49,638 nt of DNA from JAJOKK01 sp965370555 (GTDB lineage Bacteria; Bipolaricaulota; Bipolaricaulia; UBA7950; UBA9294), in the NCBI GenBank assembly GCA_965370555.1, contig CBDUVB010000010.1, forward strand, positions 1-49,638, written 5' to 3'. Made by a program: the position numbers and the translations under genes. Positions within the stretch are counted from its first letter, which is position 1; each line of letters opens with the position of its first letter. Under the pieces are notes generated by a model. The model worked only from the letters and a program-made list of their open reading frames with translations, had not been told where the DNA came from and ran no database searches. Shown here piece by piece: positions 16,923-24,936 of the stretch.

Positions 16923-18200
16923 CTACGGTTGAAACCGTTCCGGCCAACGGGCGAGTCCCAGCCCGTATTCCTCCTCAATCCGCAAGAGACGGTTGTACTT
17001 TGCCACGCGCTCACTACGCGAGATCGATCCGCTCTTCAGCTGCCCGCACGCTGTCCCGGTGGCAAAATCGGCGATCGAGGTATCCTCCGTCTCACCGGAG
17101 CGGTGCGAGACGACGCAGGTGTAGCCGGCAAAGTGTGCCATATCCATCGTCATAAGCGTCTCTGAAACGGTTCCAATCTGGTTCAATTTGATCAGGATCG
17201 AGTTTGCGATCCCAGACTCGATTCCGTGGCGAAGCTTCTCCGGATTCGTCACGAAGTTATCGTCTCCCACGATCTGTATCTTCCCGCCGAGTTCCGCAGT
17301 GAGAACCTTCCAACCCTCATCGTCGGCTTCGGCAAGGCCATCCTCGATCGAGACGATTGGGTAGTTCGAGATCCAATCCTTGTACACCGCCACCAAATCC
17401 GCCGCCGACAGCTGCTGCACCACCCCATCGATCGTGAAGCTATAGGACTCCTTGTAGAAGCTCGTCGCCGCGGCGTCGATCGCAAGGGCGATCTCCTCTC
17501 CAGGACTGTATCCGCTCTTCTTGATCGCCTCCACGAGCAGAGTGAGTGCCTGTTTGTTGTCCTTGAGGTTGGGAGCAAACCCGCCCTCGTCACCGACTGC
17601 GGTCGATAGGCCCATCTCCTTCAGCATCCCCTTCAGCGTGTGAAAGACCTCGGAACAGTAGCGCACCGCCTCGTGAATCGTCGCCGCTCCGATCGGAACG
17701 ATCATGAACTCCTGAATGTCCACGTTGTTGTCCGCGTGCGCCCCTCCATTCAGTACGTTCATCATCGGGAGCGGAAGGCGTGGCTCACGGGCGCCGGAAA
17801 TGTAGCGAAAGAGAGGGAGGCCAAGGCTCTCTGCCGCCGCCCTCGCAGTCGCAAGCGAGACGCCAAGAATCGCATTCGCGCCCAGACGACCCTTGTTCTC
17901 GGTTCCGTCGAGATCGATCATCAAACGATCGATCTTCTCCTGTGCCAGGGCATCCTGCCCGATCATCATCGGGGCGATCTCCTGGAGCACATTGCTGACG
18001 GCTTGGCTCACTCCACGCCCATGCAGCCTCTGAAGATCATTGTCGCGCAACTCCACGGCCTCATATGTTCCCTTGGATGCCCCCGAGGGGATCCCGGCTC
18101 GTCCGAAGGAACCATCTTCGAGAAAGACGTCGACCTCAACCGTCGGATTCCCCCGCGAATCAAATATCTCACGTGCTTCGATATCTTCAATCAGTATCAT
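16923..18200 (-). CDS. eno: Enolase
   Basis: 425 residues. Hallmarks are the N-terminal 'EIFDSRGNPTVEVDV', 'GIPSGASKGTYEAVELRD', the catalytic loop region 'VGDEGGFAPN', the metal ligands in 'YPIVSIEDGLAEAD' and 'QIVGDDNFVTNP', and the signature 'ILIKLNQIGTVSETL' followed by 'VVSHRSGETEDTSIAD'. It interconverts 2-phosphoglycerate and phosphoenolpyruvate. The start follows GGGAGG and a clear promoter at 18232-18260. It leads the eno-ftsB-dnaE-yvcK unit. Confidence 0.98.
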   Translation of the reverse strand: MILIEDIEAREIFDSRGNPTVEVDVFLEDGSFGRAGIPSGASKGTYEAVELRDNDLQRLHGRGVSQAVSNVLQEIAPMMIGQDALAQEKIDRLMIDLDGTENKGRLGANAILGVSLATARAAAESLGLPLFRYISGAREPRLPLPMMNVLNGGAHADNNVDIQEFMIVPIGAATIHEAVRYCSEVFHTLKGMLKEMGLSTAVGDEGGFAPNLKDNKQALTLLVEAIKKSGYSPGEEIALAIDAAATSFYKESYSFTIDGVVQQLSAADLVAVYKDWISNYPIVSIEDGLAEADDEGWKVLTAELGGKIQIVGDDNFVTNPEKLRHGIESGIANSILIKLNQIGTVSETLMTMDMAHFAGYTCVVSHRSGETEDTSIADFATGTACGQLKSGSISRSERVAKYNRLLRIEEEYGLGLARWPERFQP

Positions 18201-18231
18201 CTAATCCTCCCTTCATCGTTCTGCAGGGACG

Positions 18232-18260
18232 AGTATAATCATCCTCCTACCACCGGGCAA
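18232..18260 (-). promoter_or_regulatory. Promoter of the eno operon
   Basis: On the minus strand TTGCCC and TATACT are separated by exactly 17 bp. The predicted start near 18225 leaves a leader of about 25 nt that contains GGGAGG. It lies just past the terminator of the upstream surface-protein operon. Confidence 0.7.
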
Positions 18261-18302
18261 CAGCAAGGACATTCGCCCCCTCTGCGACCCGAGAGCCCGC
18301 CG

Positions 18303-18340
18303 CAAAAAGAAGAGACGGGCGGCCGCTTGGACCGCCCGTC
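18303..18340 (-). terminator. Terminator of the secreted PKD/VWA operon
   Basis: On the minus strand a 9-bp perfect stem (GACGGGCGG/CCGCCCGTC) with a 9-nt loop is followed by TCTCTTCTTTTT. It lies about 30 bp past the stop of the gene at 18372 and insulates that operon from eno. Confidence 0.8.
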
Positions 18341-18371
18341 GGGCATATGTCGCTCGATACGTCCTATTTAA

Positions 18372-19055
18372 TTAGCGGAGGACGACGGCATCCCCACAGA
18401 CGGGGACGCTGATCCTCCCTTCTCCATAGCCGCTAACGTTCCCGGATAACGTGGGTGAGCCCACACCGTACGAAGGGTAGAGGCGATAGGTGATCGTCCA
18501 CATCTCCCCCTCATATATGGGGTTCATCCAGAGGAAGTAGAGATTCTCGCCCTCTTTCTTACTGATTGTATTTCCAGGGTCGATCACCTCAACCTGCCAC
18601 CCGCGTGGGATGAACTCCTCCAAACCGACCGCGCGGACCTCCGCTTGGGCACTGAGTGTGACGCGAACGAATATCATCCCGCTCTCCTCGGTTATTGCCT
18701 CCCGCACAGCAAAGAGCGGGGACTCCCCAATGAAGATCCCCTTGCTGTGCGTCAGCTCACGCCCGTGTGTGTCGACAATCCGCAACGAGATCACGATGTA
18801 ATCAGGTTCGGTAAATGTCTGCGTGATCCTCACCGCGTCGGTTGTGACCTCATAGAGGCCATCCCCGTCGAAGTCCCATTCGTAGTGATCGGTTTCGCTT
18901 GCGAGACAGGTCTGACAAACCTCGAATATCACACCCTCTCCCACGGTTGGGTTGTAGGTCGACGGAACGAAGTTCGCCTCGTCCCCCAACACACTGACCC
19001 CAAACAGCAGAATAAGAGCGCTCAAGCATAAGATAATCGTTAGTCGTTCTTTCAT
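18372..19055 (-). CDS. Secreted PKD-domain protein, last gene of a modular operon
   Basis: 227 residues with a signal peptide (about residues 5-24). Residues 25-110 form a PKD domain with 'YEWDFDGDGLYEV'. Residues about 135-215 carry the module 'AVGLEEFIPRGWQVEV...W...GEMWTITYRL', which also occurs in the two upstream genes. Unlike them it lacks the C-terminal 'AYWLT' helical module. Two Cys (VCQTC) lie near residue 47 and one near the end. It follows the VWA gene by 39 bp and ends at a strong terminator. It is extracellular or periplasmic, and no enzyme motif is visible. Confidence 0.7.
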   Translation of the reverse strand: MKERLTIILCLSALILLFGVSVLGDEANFVPSTYNPTVGEGVIFEVCQTCLASETDHYEWDFDGDGLYEVTTDAVRITQTFTEPDYIVISLRIVDTHGRELTHSKGIFIGESPLFAVREAITEESGMIFVRVTLSAQAEVRAVGLEEFIPRGWQVEVIDPGNTISKKEGENLYFLWMNPIYEGEMWTITYRLYPSYGVGSPTLSGNVSGYGEGRISVPVCGDAVVLR

Positions 19056-19094
19056 TCCCCCTCCTAATCGACCGACCGGGGACGACCCGCTCCC

Positions 19095-21251
19095 CTAGGG
19101 AAGCGGATCATGAACCGATGTATCGGTCAGCCAATACGCGATCAGATCCCGAATGATATCGAGGTTGATCGTCTGATTTCCGGTATAGGGAACCGTTCCG
19201 CCACTCAACCAGAGCGAGATGGCGTACTGGATCTGATCGAAGGCAACCTGCTCCGGCAGACACAGGTCGATCCGTCCGTTCTCGCTCTCCCACCGAGAGA
19301 TGACCACCGCAACTGGGAGGGTCGGAGAGAGAAGGACCTTATCATCACCAAGGACCATCCGTGACAACCGCGGAGAAGAACTCTGTACGAGCCCCTTCAA
19401 CGAGATCGTCACTGCCTCCGAATTCGGACAGGTTGCTGGAGCGGTGAGGGTGTAGCGGATGATCCGCGTATCCCCATCGCGTAGCGTCTCCAAGAAGAGC
19501 CAGTCGTTCGTATCCTTGCGGAAAGTGGCGCTGCTGCTATCGACCGCGGTGAAGATCCATTCGTCCGGAACCTCCTCATGGAGGGTCAGCCCGTGGACGT
19601 CGGTATTCGAATCAATCGTGATCGTGACAGTGACGATCGCGTTTGTGATCGTCTCATCCCCTGGAAGGCAGGTCTCGATGGTGCGAGTCACATCTATGCT
19701 AGAGAGGATCTCCACGGTCTTTTGGATCGAGGCGATCCCACCTTCATCGTCGGTCACCACGAGCGTGACCGTGACTTCACCGGCTTCGAGGAAGGTGTGC
19801 ATGGCTTCGGAGGAGGCAGTCGTAAGATCGAAAAGGCCGTCCCCATCGAAGTCCCACGCGTAAGAAACGATCTTCCCGTCCGCATCGTACGATTTACTTG
19901 CGTCGAACACCGCTTCCACCGCGACTCGCGGTTTATCGGGTACGGCATCGAATAGGACGATCGGCTCCGTGTTCCGGATCGTGATCTCCTGAATCACCGC
20001 CTCCGAGGTATACTCATCGTCGTCGGCCACCATCAGAGTGACAGAATAAGTCCCGCTGTGAGAGTAGCTGTGGGCGGGGTTCTGTTCCGTACTCGTCTCT
20101 CCGTCGCCGAAATCCCACGCCCAAACGGCAACCTCGCCATCGGGATCGTCCGACCGGTCGGTGAACATCACTGCCGCCATCGTGCTCGGCAAAGCCGGGT
20201 CGTACTCGAACGCGGCAGTAGGAGGAGCCGGGGGAGCGGGCGGCGCAATCACAGAGAGGAGCCTGCCGGAGAGCAAGACCTGATTTGCAAGCCCACGGAA
20301 ATCGTGGTACTCGACCGTCGAACCCAGATCAGTCTCCCAGGTCCCTTTCTTGGTCGCGCCGATCGTGACACTGGTCTGCCACGATGCTCCGAGCGCCAAG
20401 TCGCCGATCGACCAGATCAGGGAGGTCGTCCCATCGGGCTTCTCCTGGATCTGCGTCGGGGCAGGGCTCGCTCCGAGGTATCGCAGCTCAGGTGGGAGGA
20501 CCTTCGTGATCCGGATGCTGTGTGCCGCAGTCGTGACAGAAACGAGCTTCTCAATCTGTCCTACGGTCGTATCAGCCGGCCGCTTGAAGAAATCACCACC
20601 GGTCGTCGCCGCGAACTCCTCGAGCAGGCCGCGATTGATCAGATTCCCGATCCCGACGGAGACGATCTTTATCCCCGCCTCTTTCGCTACTTCTGCCTCT
20701 CCTTGCGGGTCGCGCCCGGTATTGTTCTGACCATCGGTCAGGAGGATCTCGACCAAGATCGCATCACGGCGCCCATTCGCAATAAGTTCCTGGCGGGCCA
20801 GTTGCAACGCGTCGCCGAAGGCCGATTTCCCACCGGTCACCAAATCGGAGAGCGTCGTCTTCATGGCAAAGCGATCCCCGGACAGGGGAACGTCAAGGCG
20901 CGCCGTTGTGGCGAAAGAGACGAGCCCGACCTGGTCCTGCGGTGAAAAGATGCTGATCAGGTCAAAGGCAAATCTCTTCGCTTCAGCAAGGTTTGCGGTC
21001 GCTGAAACGTCGATCACAAACATACAATCGATCGGGAATCGCCCCGTGGACCCGACACCTTCCAGCATCAGGTCGAGGACCGCCTGATCCGGTGTCCCAG
21101 CCCCCCCCACATATATCTCCTGTGGGACGAGGACCTGATGCACCTGTAAGTAGGTTGTCTCTTCGGCCAATAGAGGGACCGCTGTGAGCAACACTACGAG
21201 GAAAAGAAGGGCGAGGGGTCTCCCCCTCGCCAAGATTCCGCTTATTCTCAT
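19095..21251 (-). CDS. Secreted VWA-PKD-PKD protein with shared GVGL-like and AYWLT modules
   Basis: 718 residues from ATG 21251, chosen because GAGGAG then lies 9 nt upstream; an ATG 9 bp earlier has no spacing. A signal peptide is followed by a VWA domain (about 55-240) whose MIDAS-like 'FVIDVSATAN' reads DxSxT, with 'ILLTDGQNNTG'. Two PKD domains follow (about 355-520; 'VWAWDFGDGET', 'YAWDFDGDG'). Next comes a module 'GLTLHEEVPDEWIFT...RIIRYTL' and then about 65 residues 'VVISRWESENGRIDL...LIAYWLT'. VWA plus PKD suggests protein binding at the surface. It lies 39 bp from both operon neighbours. Confidence 0.75.
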   Translation of the reverse strand: MRISGILARGRPLALLFLVVLLTAVPLLAEETTYLQVHQVLVPQEIYVGGAGTPDQAVLDLMLEGVGSTGRFPIDCMFVIDVSATANLAEAKRFAFDLISIFSPQDQVGLVSFATTARLDVPLSGDRFAMKTTLSDLVTGGKSAFGDALQLARQELIANGRRDAILVEILLTDGQNNTGRDPQGEAEVAKEAGIKIVSVGIGNLINRGLLEEFAATTGGDFFKRPADTTVGQIEKLVSVTTAAHSIRITKVLPPELRYLGASPAPTQIQEKPDGTTSLIWSIGDLALGASWQTSVTIGATKKGTWETDLGSTVEYHDFRGLANQVLLSGRLLSVIAPPAPPAPPTAAFEYDPALPSTMAAVMFTDRSDDPDGEVAVWAWDFGDGETSTEQNPAHSYSHSGTYSVTLMVADDDEYTSEAVIQEITIRNTEPIVLFDAVPDKPRVAVEAVFDASKSYDADGKIVSYAWDFDGDGLFDLTTASSEAMHTFLEAGEVTVTLVVTDDEGGIASIQKTVEILSSIDVTRTIETCLPGDETITNAIVTVTITIDSNTDVHGLTLHEEVPDEWIFTAVDSSSATFRKDTNDWLFLETLRDGDTRIIRYTLTAPATCPNSEAVTISLKGLVQSSSPRLSRMVLGDDKVLLSPTLPVAVVISRWESENGRIDLCLPEQVAFDQIQYAISLWLSGGTVPYTGNQTINLDIIRDLIAYWLTDTSVHDPLP

Positions 21252-21290
21252 TGATACCATCTCCTCAGTCTGGCTAAATCACCCACCGAA

Positions 21291-23510
21291 TCAGTGGCTA
21301 CCGCACGGCAGAAGATCTGGGCCGCAAAATGGAGCGACAGAACCCGGTAACGGATCACAGATATCGGTATTGGTGAGCCAATAGGCGATGATCGTCTTCA
21401 GGATTTCATAGCCAACCACCCCTCCACAGGTCCGTGGGACCTCTTCGTCCTCCAGCCAGAATGCGATCGCTCGCTGTACCTGCTGGAAGGAGATCTTGTT
21501 CGACAGGGTTATATCGATCCTGTCGTTCTCCACATCCCAGCGGGAGATCGCCACGATCACCGAGAGGCAATCGCTCACAGCGACCGCACTATCCCCGGTT
21601 ACCGGCGTATCCAAGCATGGGAGAGCCACGTCGACCGCGCCATAGATGTCGCTCGTGCTGACGTAACAGGGGTCGCTCGCCATCATCTCGATTGTCGCAG
21701 TCTGTGGAACCTCGACCTGATAGATGATTGTCTTCATCGTCCCTGCCGGGACCTTACTCGGGAAGACCCACTCGATCCGGGAACGCTTGTAGAGGAAGCC
21801 GTCGTTCTCCACCGGGATGACACGCCACCCTGTGGGGAGTTCTTCCTTAAGCCCGACCCCGTACAGATCCTCATCCGCCACGATTTCGACCTTGACTGTA
21901 AACGTGTTCCCAGCCTGGTCTCCGCCAGGTCCGTAGTAGTTCAACAGGATGTTGCCACACGGAACCGGCGTAGCGATCGTTCGTACGGCGATCACATCGG
22001 CTATCGGCGTGAGCGGAAGCGGGAGATCGACCGGCGTGCAGGTATAAGCGTACGCCGACAGCTCCTTCATCGTCTCCAGGTCGATCATCGCACCCTGCGT
22101 CCACGGGACTGTCTCATCGTTCTGCCACATCTCCAACGCGCGGCTGAGCTGATTTGGGGTGATCTTCTGCGACAGGCGCAGGTCGATCGTATCCTCCATA
22201 TCGTCCCCGACACGCGGAACGAGATGGGCAATTGCTGTCTTGATACTCAACGCATCGGTGATCTCGATCTGCGAATCCCCCTCAACCGGAAGCTCGAACG
22301 CGGGGGTCCTTACCTGGAAGATCCCAGAGATGGTGAAGCATACCGGGAGCGTCGTCGCGATCAGTTCCTCGCTCGACGGGACCGTCACCTCGTAGGAGAT
22401 GACCTTGGTCGTCCCTGCCTTGATCTGATCGATGAACACCCACTGCACAGAGGAGCGCTTGAAAGCAGCACCTGCATTCTCCAGCGGCTTGATCTTCCAG
22501 CCCACAGGGAGGTTCTCCTCCAGGCCAACGCCGGCAAGGTCCATCTCGGGTTCTATGCGCACGACAACAAGGAACGTGCTCCCAGGGAGGGCCGACATCG
22601 TGGAGATCGTCCGCATCACCTTTACCGCAAGGGCAGAGACGTCGAGCGTGTATGTCACGCGCTCACTCGCCCCTTCCGAATCGGTCGCCCGCAGGGTCAC
22701 ACTCTTCAGACCGCTCACGGCATAGCTGTAGGTTGTGACGGGATCCGTCGTGGTACGATCGAATAGTCCATCGCCATCGAAGTCCCAATCGTAACTCGCG
22801 ATCGTTCCGTCCGGATCGAACGATCCGCTCGCATCGAAGGTGATTGGTTCGTCTATATGCGGCGCACTAGGGGTCACGATGAACGAGACCTCAGGCGGCA
22901 TGTTCGGCGTTCCCTTGATAGTGAACGCATCGATCAAGTTGAGCGAAATCTCCGTTGGTGCCATGGCATTTCCGGATAGGAACTTGACCATCGTAATCCC
23001 TGTGGTGAACTGGGGGAAGAGACTGATCTCGAAATCGCGCCCCAAGGGTCCGAGGACCATCCCGTCTGATTTTGTATCGTCCCATGCCCACGTTACGCTC
23101 CCTGTTGGTGGGGTCAACTCCCAGACATCACGGAAGTCCAGCTCATCATCCTTAACCGTGAAATCGGCACCTGCCGGGACACCTGAGAGGGCAACCGTCG
23201 TCGCCCCAGCTATACCGTTCGCTCCACCCAGCAGGACGAACAGTGATGTCGTTCCTGAGGTGGAATCCTGATAAAGGAAGAACACCGCGGTGTTCGCCTC
23301 TTCAAGTCCGGTATTCGACTGATTGTCCGTGAAGTTATAGTAGTCGATTGCACTACCCGGACCTTCGAGTGGTGTGATCTGTACCTTCATATCCCCTTGG
23401 CTGACCGTGTAGTACCCCGTCCCTTGAGCGAACACGGTCGCCGGTATGAGAAGGGTCGCGAGCACCAAGAGGAGGAAAGGGCCATAAAAACTGACCTTAT
23501 CGAGCTTCAT
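21291..23510 (-). CDS. Secreted PKD protein with duplicated GVGL and AYWLT-like modules
   Basis: 739 residues, starting after AAAGGAGGTAACG with a signal peptide ending near 'TVFAQ'. Residues 30-195 are an unrecognised beta-rich domain. A PKD domain follows (about 205-290; 'YDWDFDGDGLFD'). Then a two-part unit occurs twice: 'GVGLEENLPVGWKI...VISYEVTVP' plus a helical stretch ending 'ELSAYAYTCTP', and 'GVGLKEELPTGWRV...IIYQVEVP' plus 'ISRWDVENDRID...TIIAYWLTNTD'. The protein ends in a short Cys-containing tail. It is the first gene of the three-gene operon and the likely source of its modules by internal duplication. Confidence 0.72.
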   Translation of the reverse strand: MKLDKVSFYGPFLLLVLATLLIPATVFAQGTGYYTVSQGDMKVQITPLEGPGSAIDYYNFTDNQSNTGLEEANTAVFFLYQDSTSGTTSLFVLLGGANGIAGATTVALSGVPAGADFTVKDDELDFRDVWELTPPTGSVTWAWDDTKSDGMVLGPLGRDFEISLFPQFTTGITMVKFLSGNAMAPTEISLNLIDAFTIKGTPNMPPEVSFIVTPSAPHIDEPITFDASGSFDPDGTIASYDWDFDGDGLFDRTTTDPVTTYSYAVSGLKSVTLRATDSEGASERVTYTLDVSALAVKVMRTISTMSALPGSTFLVVVRIEPEMDLAGVGLEENLPVGWKIKPLENAGAAFKRSSVQWVFIDQIKAGTTKVISYEVTVPSSEELIATTLPVCFTISGIFQVRTPAFELPVEGDSQIEITDALSIKTAIAHLVPRVGDDMEDTIDLRLSQKITPNQLSRALEMWQNDETVPWTQGAMIDLETMKELSAYAYTCTPVDLPLPLTPIADVIAVRTIATPVPCGNILLNYYGPGGDQAGNTFTVKVEIVADEDLYGVGLKEELPTGWRVIPVENDGFLYKRSRIEWVFPSKVPAGTMKTIIYQVEVPQTATIEMMASDPCYVSTSDIYGAVDVALPCLDTPVTGDSAVAVSDCLSVIVAISRWDVENDRIDITLSNKISFQQVQRAIAFWLEDEEVPRTCGGVVGYEILKTIIAYWLTNTDICDPLPGSVAPFCGPDLLPCGSH

Positions 23511-23613
23511 CGTTACCTCCTTTGTCTTGAGCTTTCATCTTATGCATGTCATAAAGCAACAATCCGTCTTTACTGTACCAAAAACAGGCCTGTAAGTCTG
23601 TAATATTGATCAC
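23497..23613 (-). CDS. Possible 38-residue leader ORF upstream of the secreted-protein operon
   Basis: A GTG at 23613 is preceded by a very strong GGAGGGGGAAGG. The frame codes 38 residues (starting INITDLQACFWYSK), runs through the ribosome-binding site of the downstream gene and stops 11-13 nt inside it in another frame. This arrangement would allow translational coupling. The peptide has no signal or membrane span and no family that I recognise, so it may be a regulatory uORF or chance. Confidence 0.25.
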   Translation of the reverse strand: MINITDLQACFWYSKDGLLLYDMHKMKAQDKGGNDEAR

Positions 23614-23651
23614 CCTTCCCCCTCCTTTTGTATTCTTCTATTTCTTAGCAT

Positions 23652-24281
23652 CTATAGAGCAACCGCTACCTGATAGAAGGCATTTTCGATCGCTTTCTTG
23701 GCCGCTTCCAGTGGATCTGCGGTTAGGAGCGAAAAGAGTGGGCGATCCGTCGCTGTTACGGTCGTGGTAAATTCGATATCCCCTGTCGGGCTGAACACCG
23801 TTACAAAGAACCCCACTGTCGCTTCTTTATCGAGACCGAATAGAAGGCCCAAGGGGCTTGTGAGCAACTGGAGCGATGGATTGAGAAAGGAGGTCGCCCC
23901 AATGAGAAGGAGGGAACGTTCCGGCTTGAACGAAATCTGGTCCTGCCAACGGATGACGCGAAAGACGATGATATGATCAGCGTCGAGGGTCTGGGCAAGC
24001 TTGCGCATACCCTCCAAAGAGATACTGTTTCCGATATAGGTCTCGGTCAGGCGTTGCGCGTACATCAATTCACCCGCCGAGCAGACCCCGGCCCCGGTAA
24101 CGATGGCGCAACGTTGGGTTGCAAAGCTCTTTAGGACTTCTAACTGCCCTGTGGGAACCGGAACGGCCGCCTGAAGGAAGACCGCGATCTTCTGACGCTG
24201 CCCGAAGACTGGGATGACCGCAATTGCGATGACCAGAAGAATGACAACCCCGCACATGACACCTTGCACTTTTCTGCACAT
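23652..24281 (-). CDS. Exported protein of unknown function (possibly LpoB/CsgG-like fold)
   Basis: 209 residues with an N-terminal hydrophobic signal (about 8-27, ending 'VFGQRQ'). The mature part begins with a strand-rich 'KIAVFLQAAVPVPTG' and later has 'LAQTLDADHIIVFRVIRWQ', a pattern seen in periplasmic proteins that test for 'is it in this state' by alpha/beta folds such as CsgG/LpoB, but the match is weak. The middle is hydrophobic (SLLLIGATSFLNPSLQLL). It starts after GGGGGGATAAAGT. It is separated from the operon on either side and has no visible terminator. Function unknown. Confidence 0.5.
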   Translation of the reverse strand: MCRKVQGVMCGVVILLVIAIAVIPVFGQRQKIAVFLQAAVPVPTGQLEVLKSFATQRCAIVTGAGVCSAGELMYAQRLTETYIGNSISLEGMRKLAQTLDADHIIVFRVIRWQDQISFKPERSLLLIGATSFLNPSLQLLTSPLGLLFGLDKEATVGFFVTVFSPTGDIEFTTTVTATDRPLFSLLTADPLEAAKKAIENAFYQVAVAL

Positions 24282-24385
24282 ACTTTATCCCCCCACCCGT
24301 TTTGAAGACCTGCTTTATACGTGCCTGTCAGAGTAGAGGGAGGGGGGATCGGGAGAAAGGAAGGGTGTCGATGCGTACTCACGGC

Positions 24386-24409
24386 TTTGTCTACGAGACC
24401 ATAGACAAA
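24386..24409. other. Perfect hairpin after rplM
   Basis: TTTGTCTA pairs perfectly with TAGACAAA around an 8-nt loop, about 30 bp past the rplM stop. There is no T-run on either side, so it is not a standard intrinsic terminator, but it could mark the 3' end of the ileS-purA-rplM transcript. Confidence 0.4.
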
Positions 24410-24439
24410 TGTCCTACGGTGCTCAGCCGGGGATCTCTT

Positions 24440-24883
24440 TTACAGGGTTATCTCTTTGGGGCTCTGGGCACTGTGGGGATGAGTGGGGCCGGAGTAGATC
24501 TTGAGTTTGCGAAGCATGTGATGGCCGAGGGTGTTCTTGGGAAGCATTCGGCGCACCGCCTCGCGAACGGGCAGATTGGGACGCCTTTTGATCAGTTGAC
24601 GATACGTCATCTCTTTCAATCCGCCGATGTACCCACTGTGACGCTGGTACAGCTTTTGGTCCCACTTGTTACCTGTCAATGCGACCTTGGAGGCGTTAAT
24701 GATCACTACGTAGTCCCCTGTGTCGACATGTGGGGTGTAGATTGGCTTATGCTTCCCCTGGAGGATCGTTGCTACCTCACTCGCCAGGCGTCCGAGGCGC
24801 TTTCCGTCGGCATTAACGACGTACCAATCCCGGTTCCAGGTTTTTCCAACCTCTTCGTTCTTCGCTACATAGGTCCGTTGCAT
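24440..24883 (-). CDS. rplM: 50S ribosomal protein L13
   Basis: 147 residues from ATG 24883, where AAGGAG lies 9 nt upstream and the standard N-terminus 'QRTYVAKNEE' begins. Hallmarks are 'WYVVNADGKRLGRLASEVA', 'GDYVVIINASKVALTGNK', 'YQRHSGYIGGLKE' and 'VRRMLPKNTLGHHMLRKLKIY'. It is a large-subunit assembly protein. In most bacteria rpsI (S9) follows directly; here no S9 gene is present downstream, and the next gene is an exported protein. The gene lies just past purA and probably shares its transcript. Confidence 0.97.
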   Translation of the reverse strand: MQRTYVAKNEEVGKTWNRDWYVVNADGKRLGRLASEVATILQGKHKPIYTPHVDTGDYVVIINASKVALTGNKWDQKLYQRHSGYIGGLKEMTYRQLIKRRPNLPVREAVRRMLPKNTLGHHMLRKLKIYSGPTHPHSAQSPKEITL

Positions 24884-24936
24884 GATCTCTAGCTCCTTGA
24901 TTTCATCCAGATGAGAGTGCAATTATAACGGGCGTT

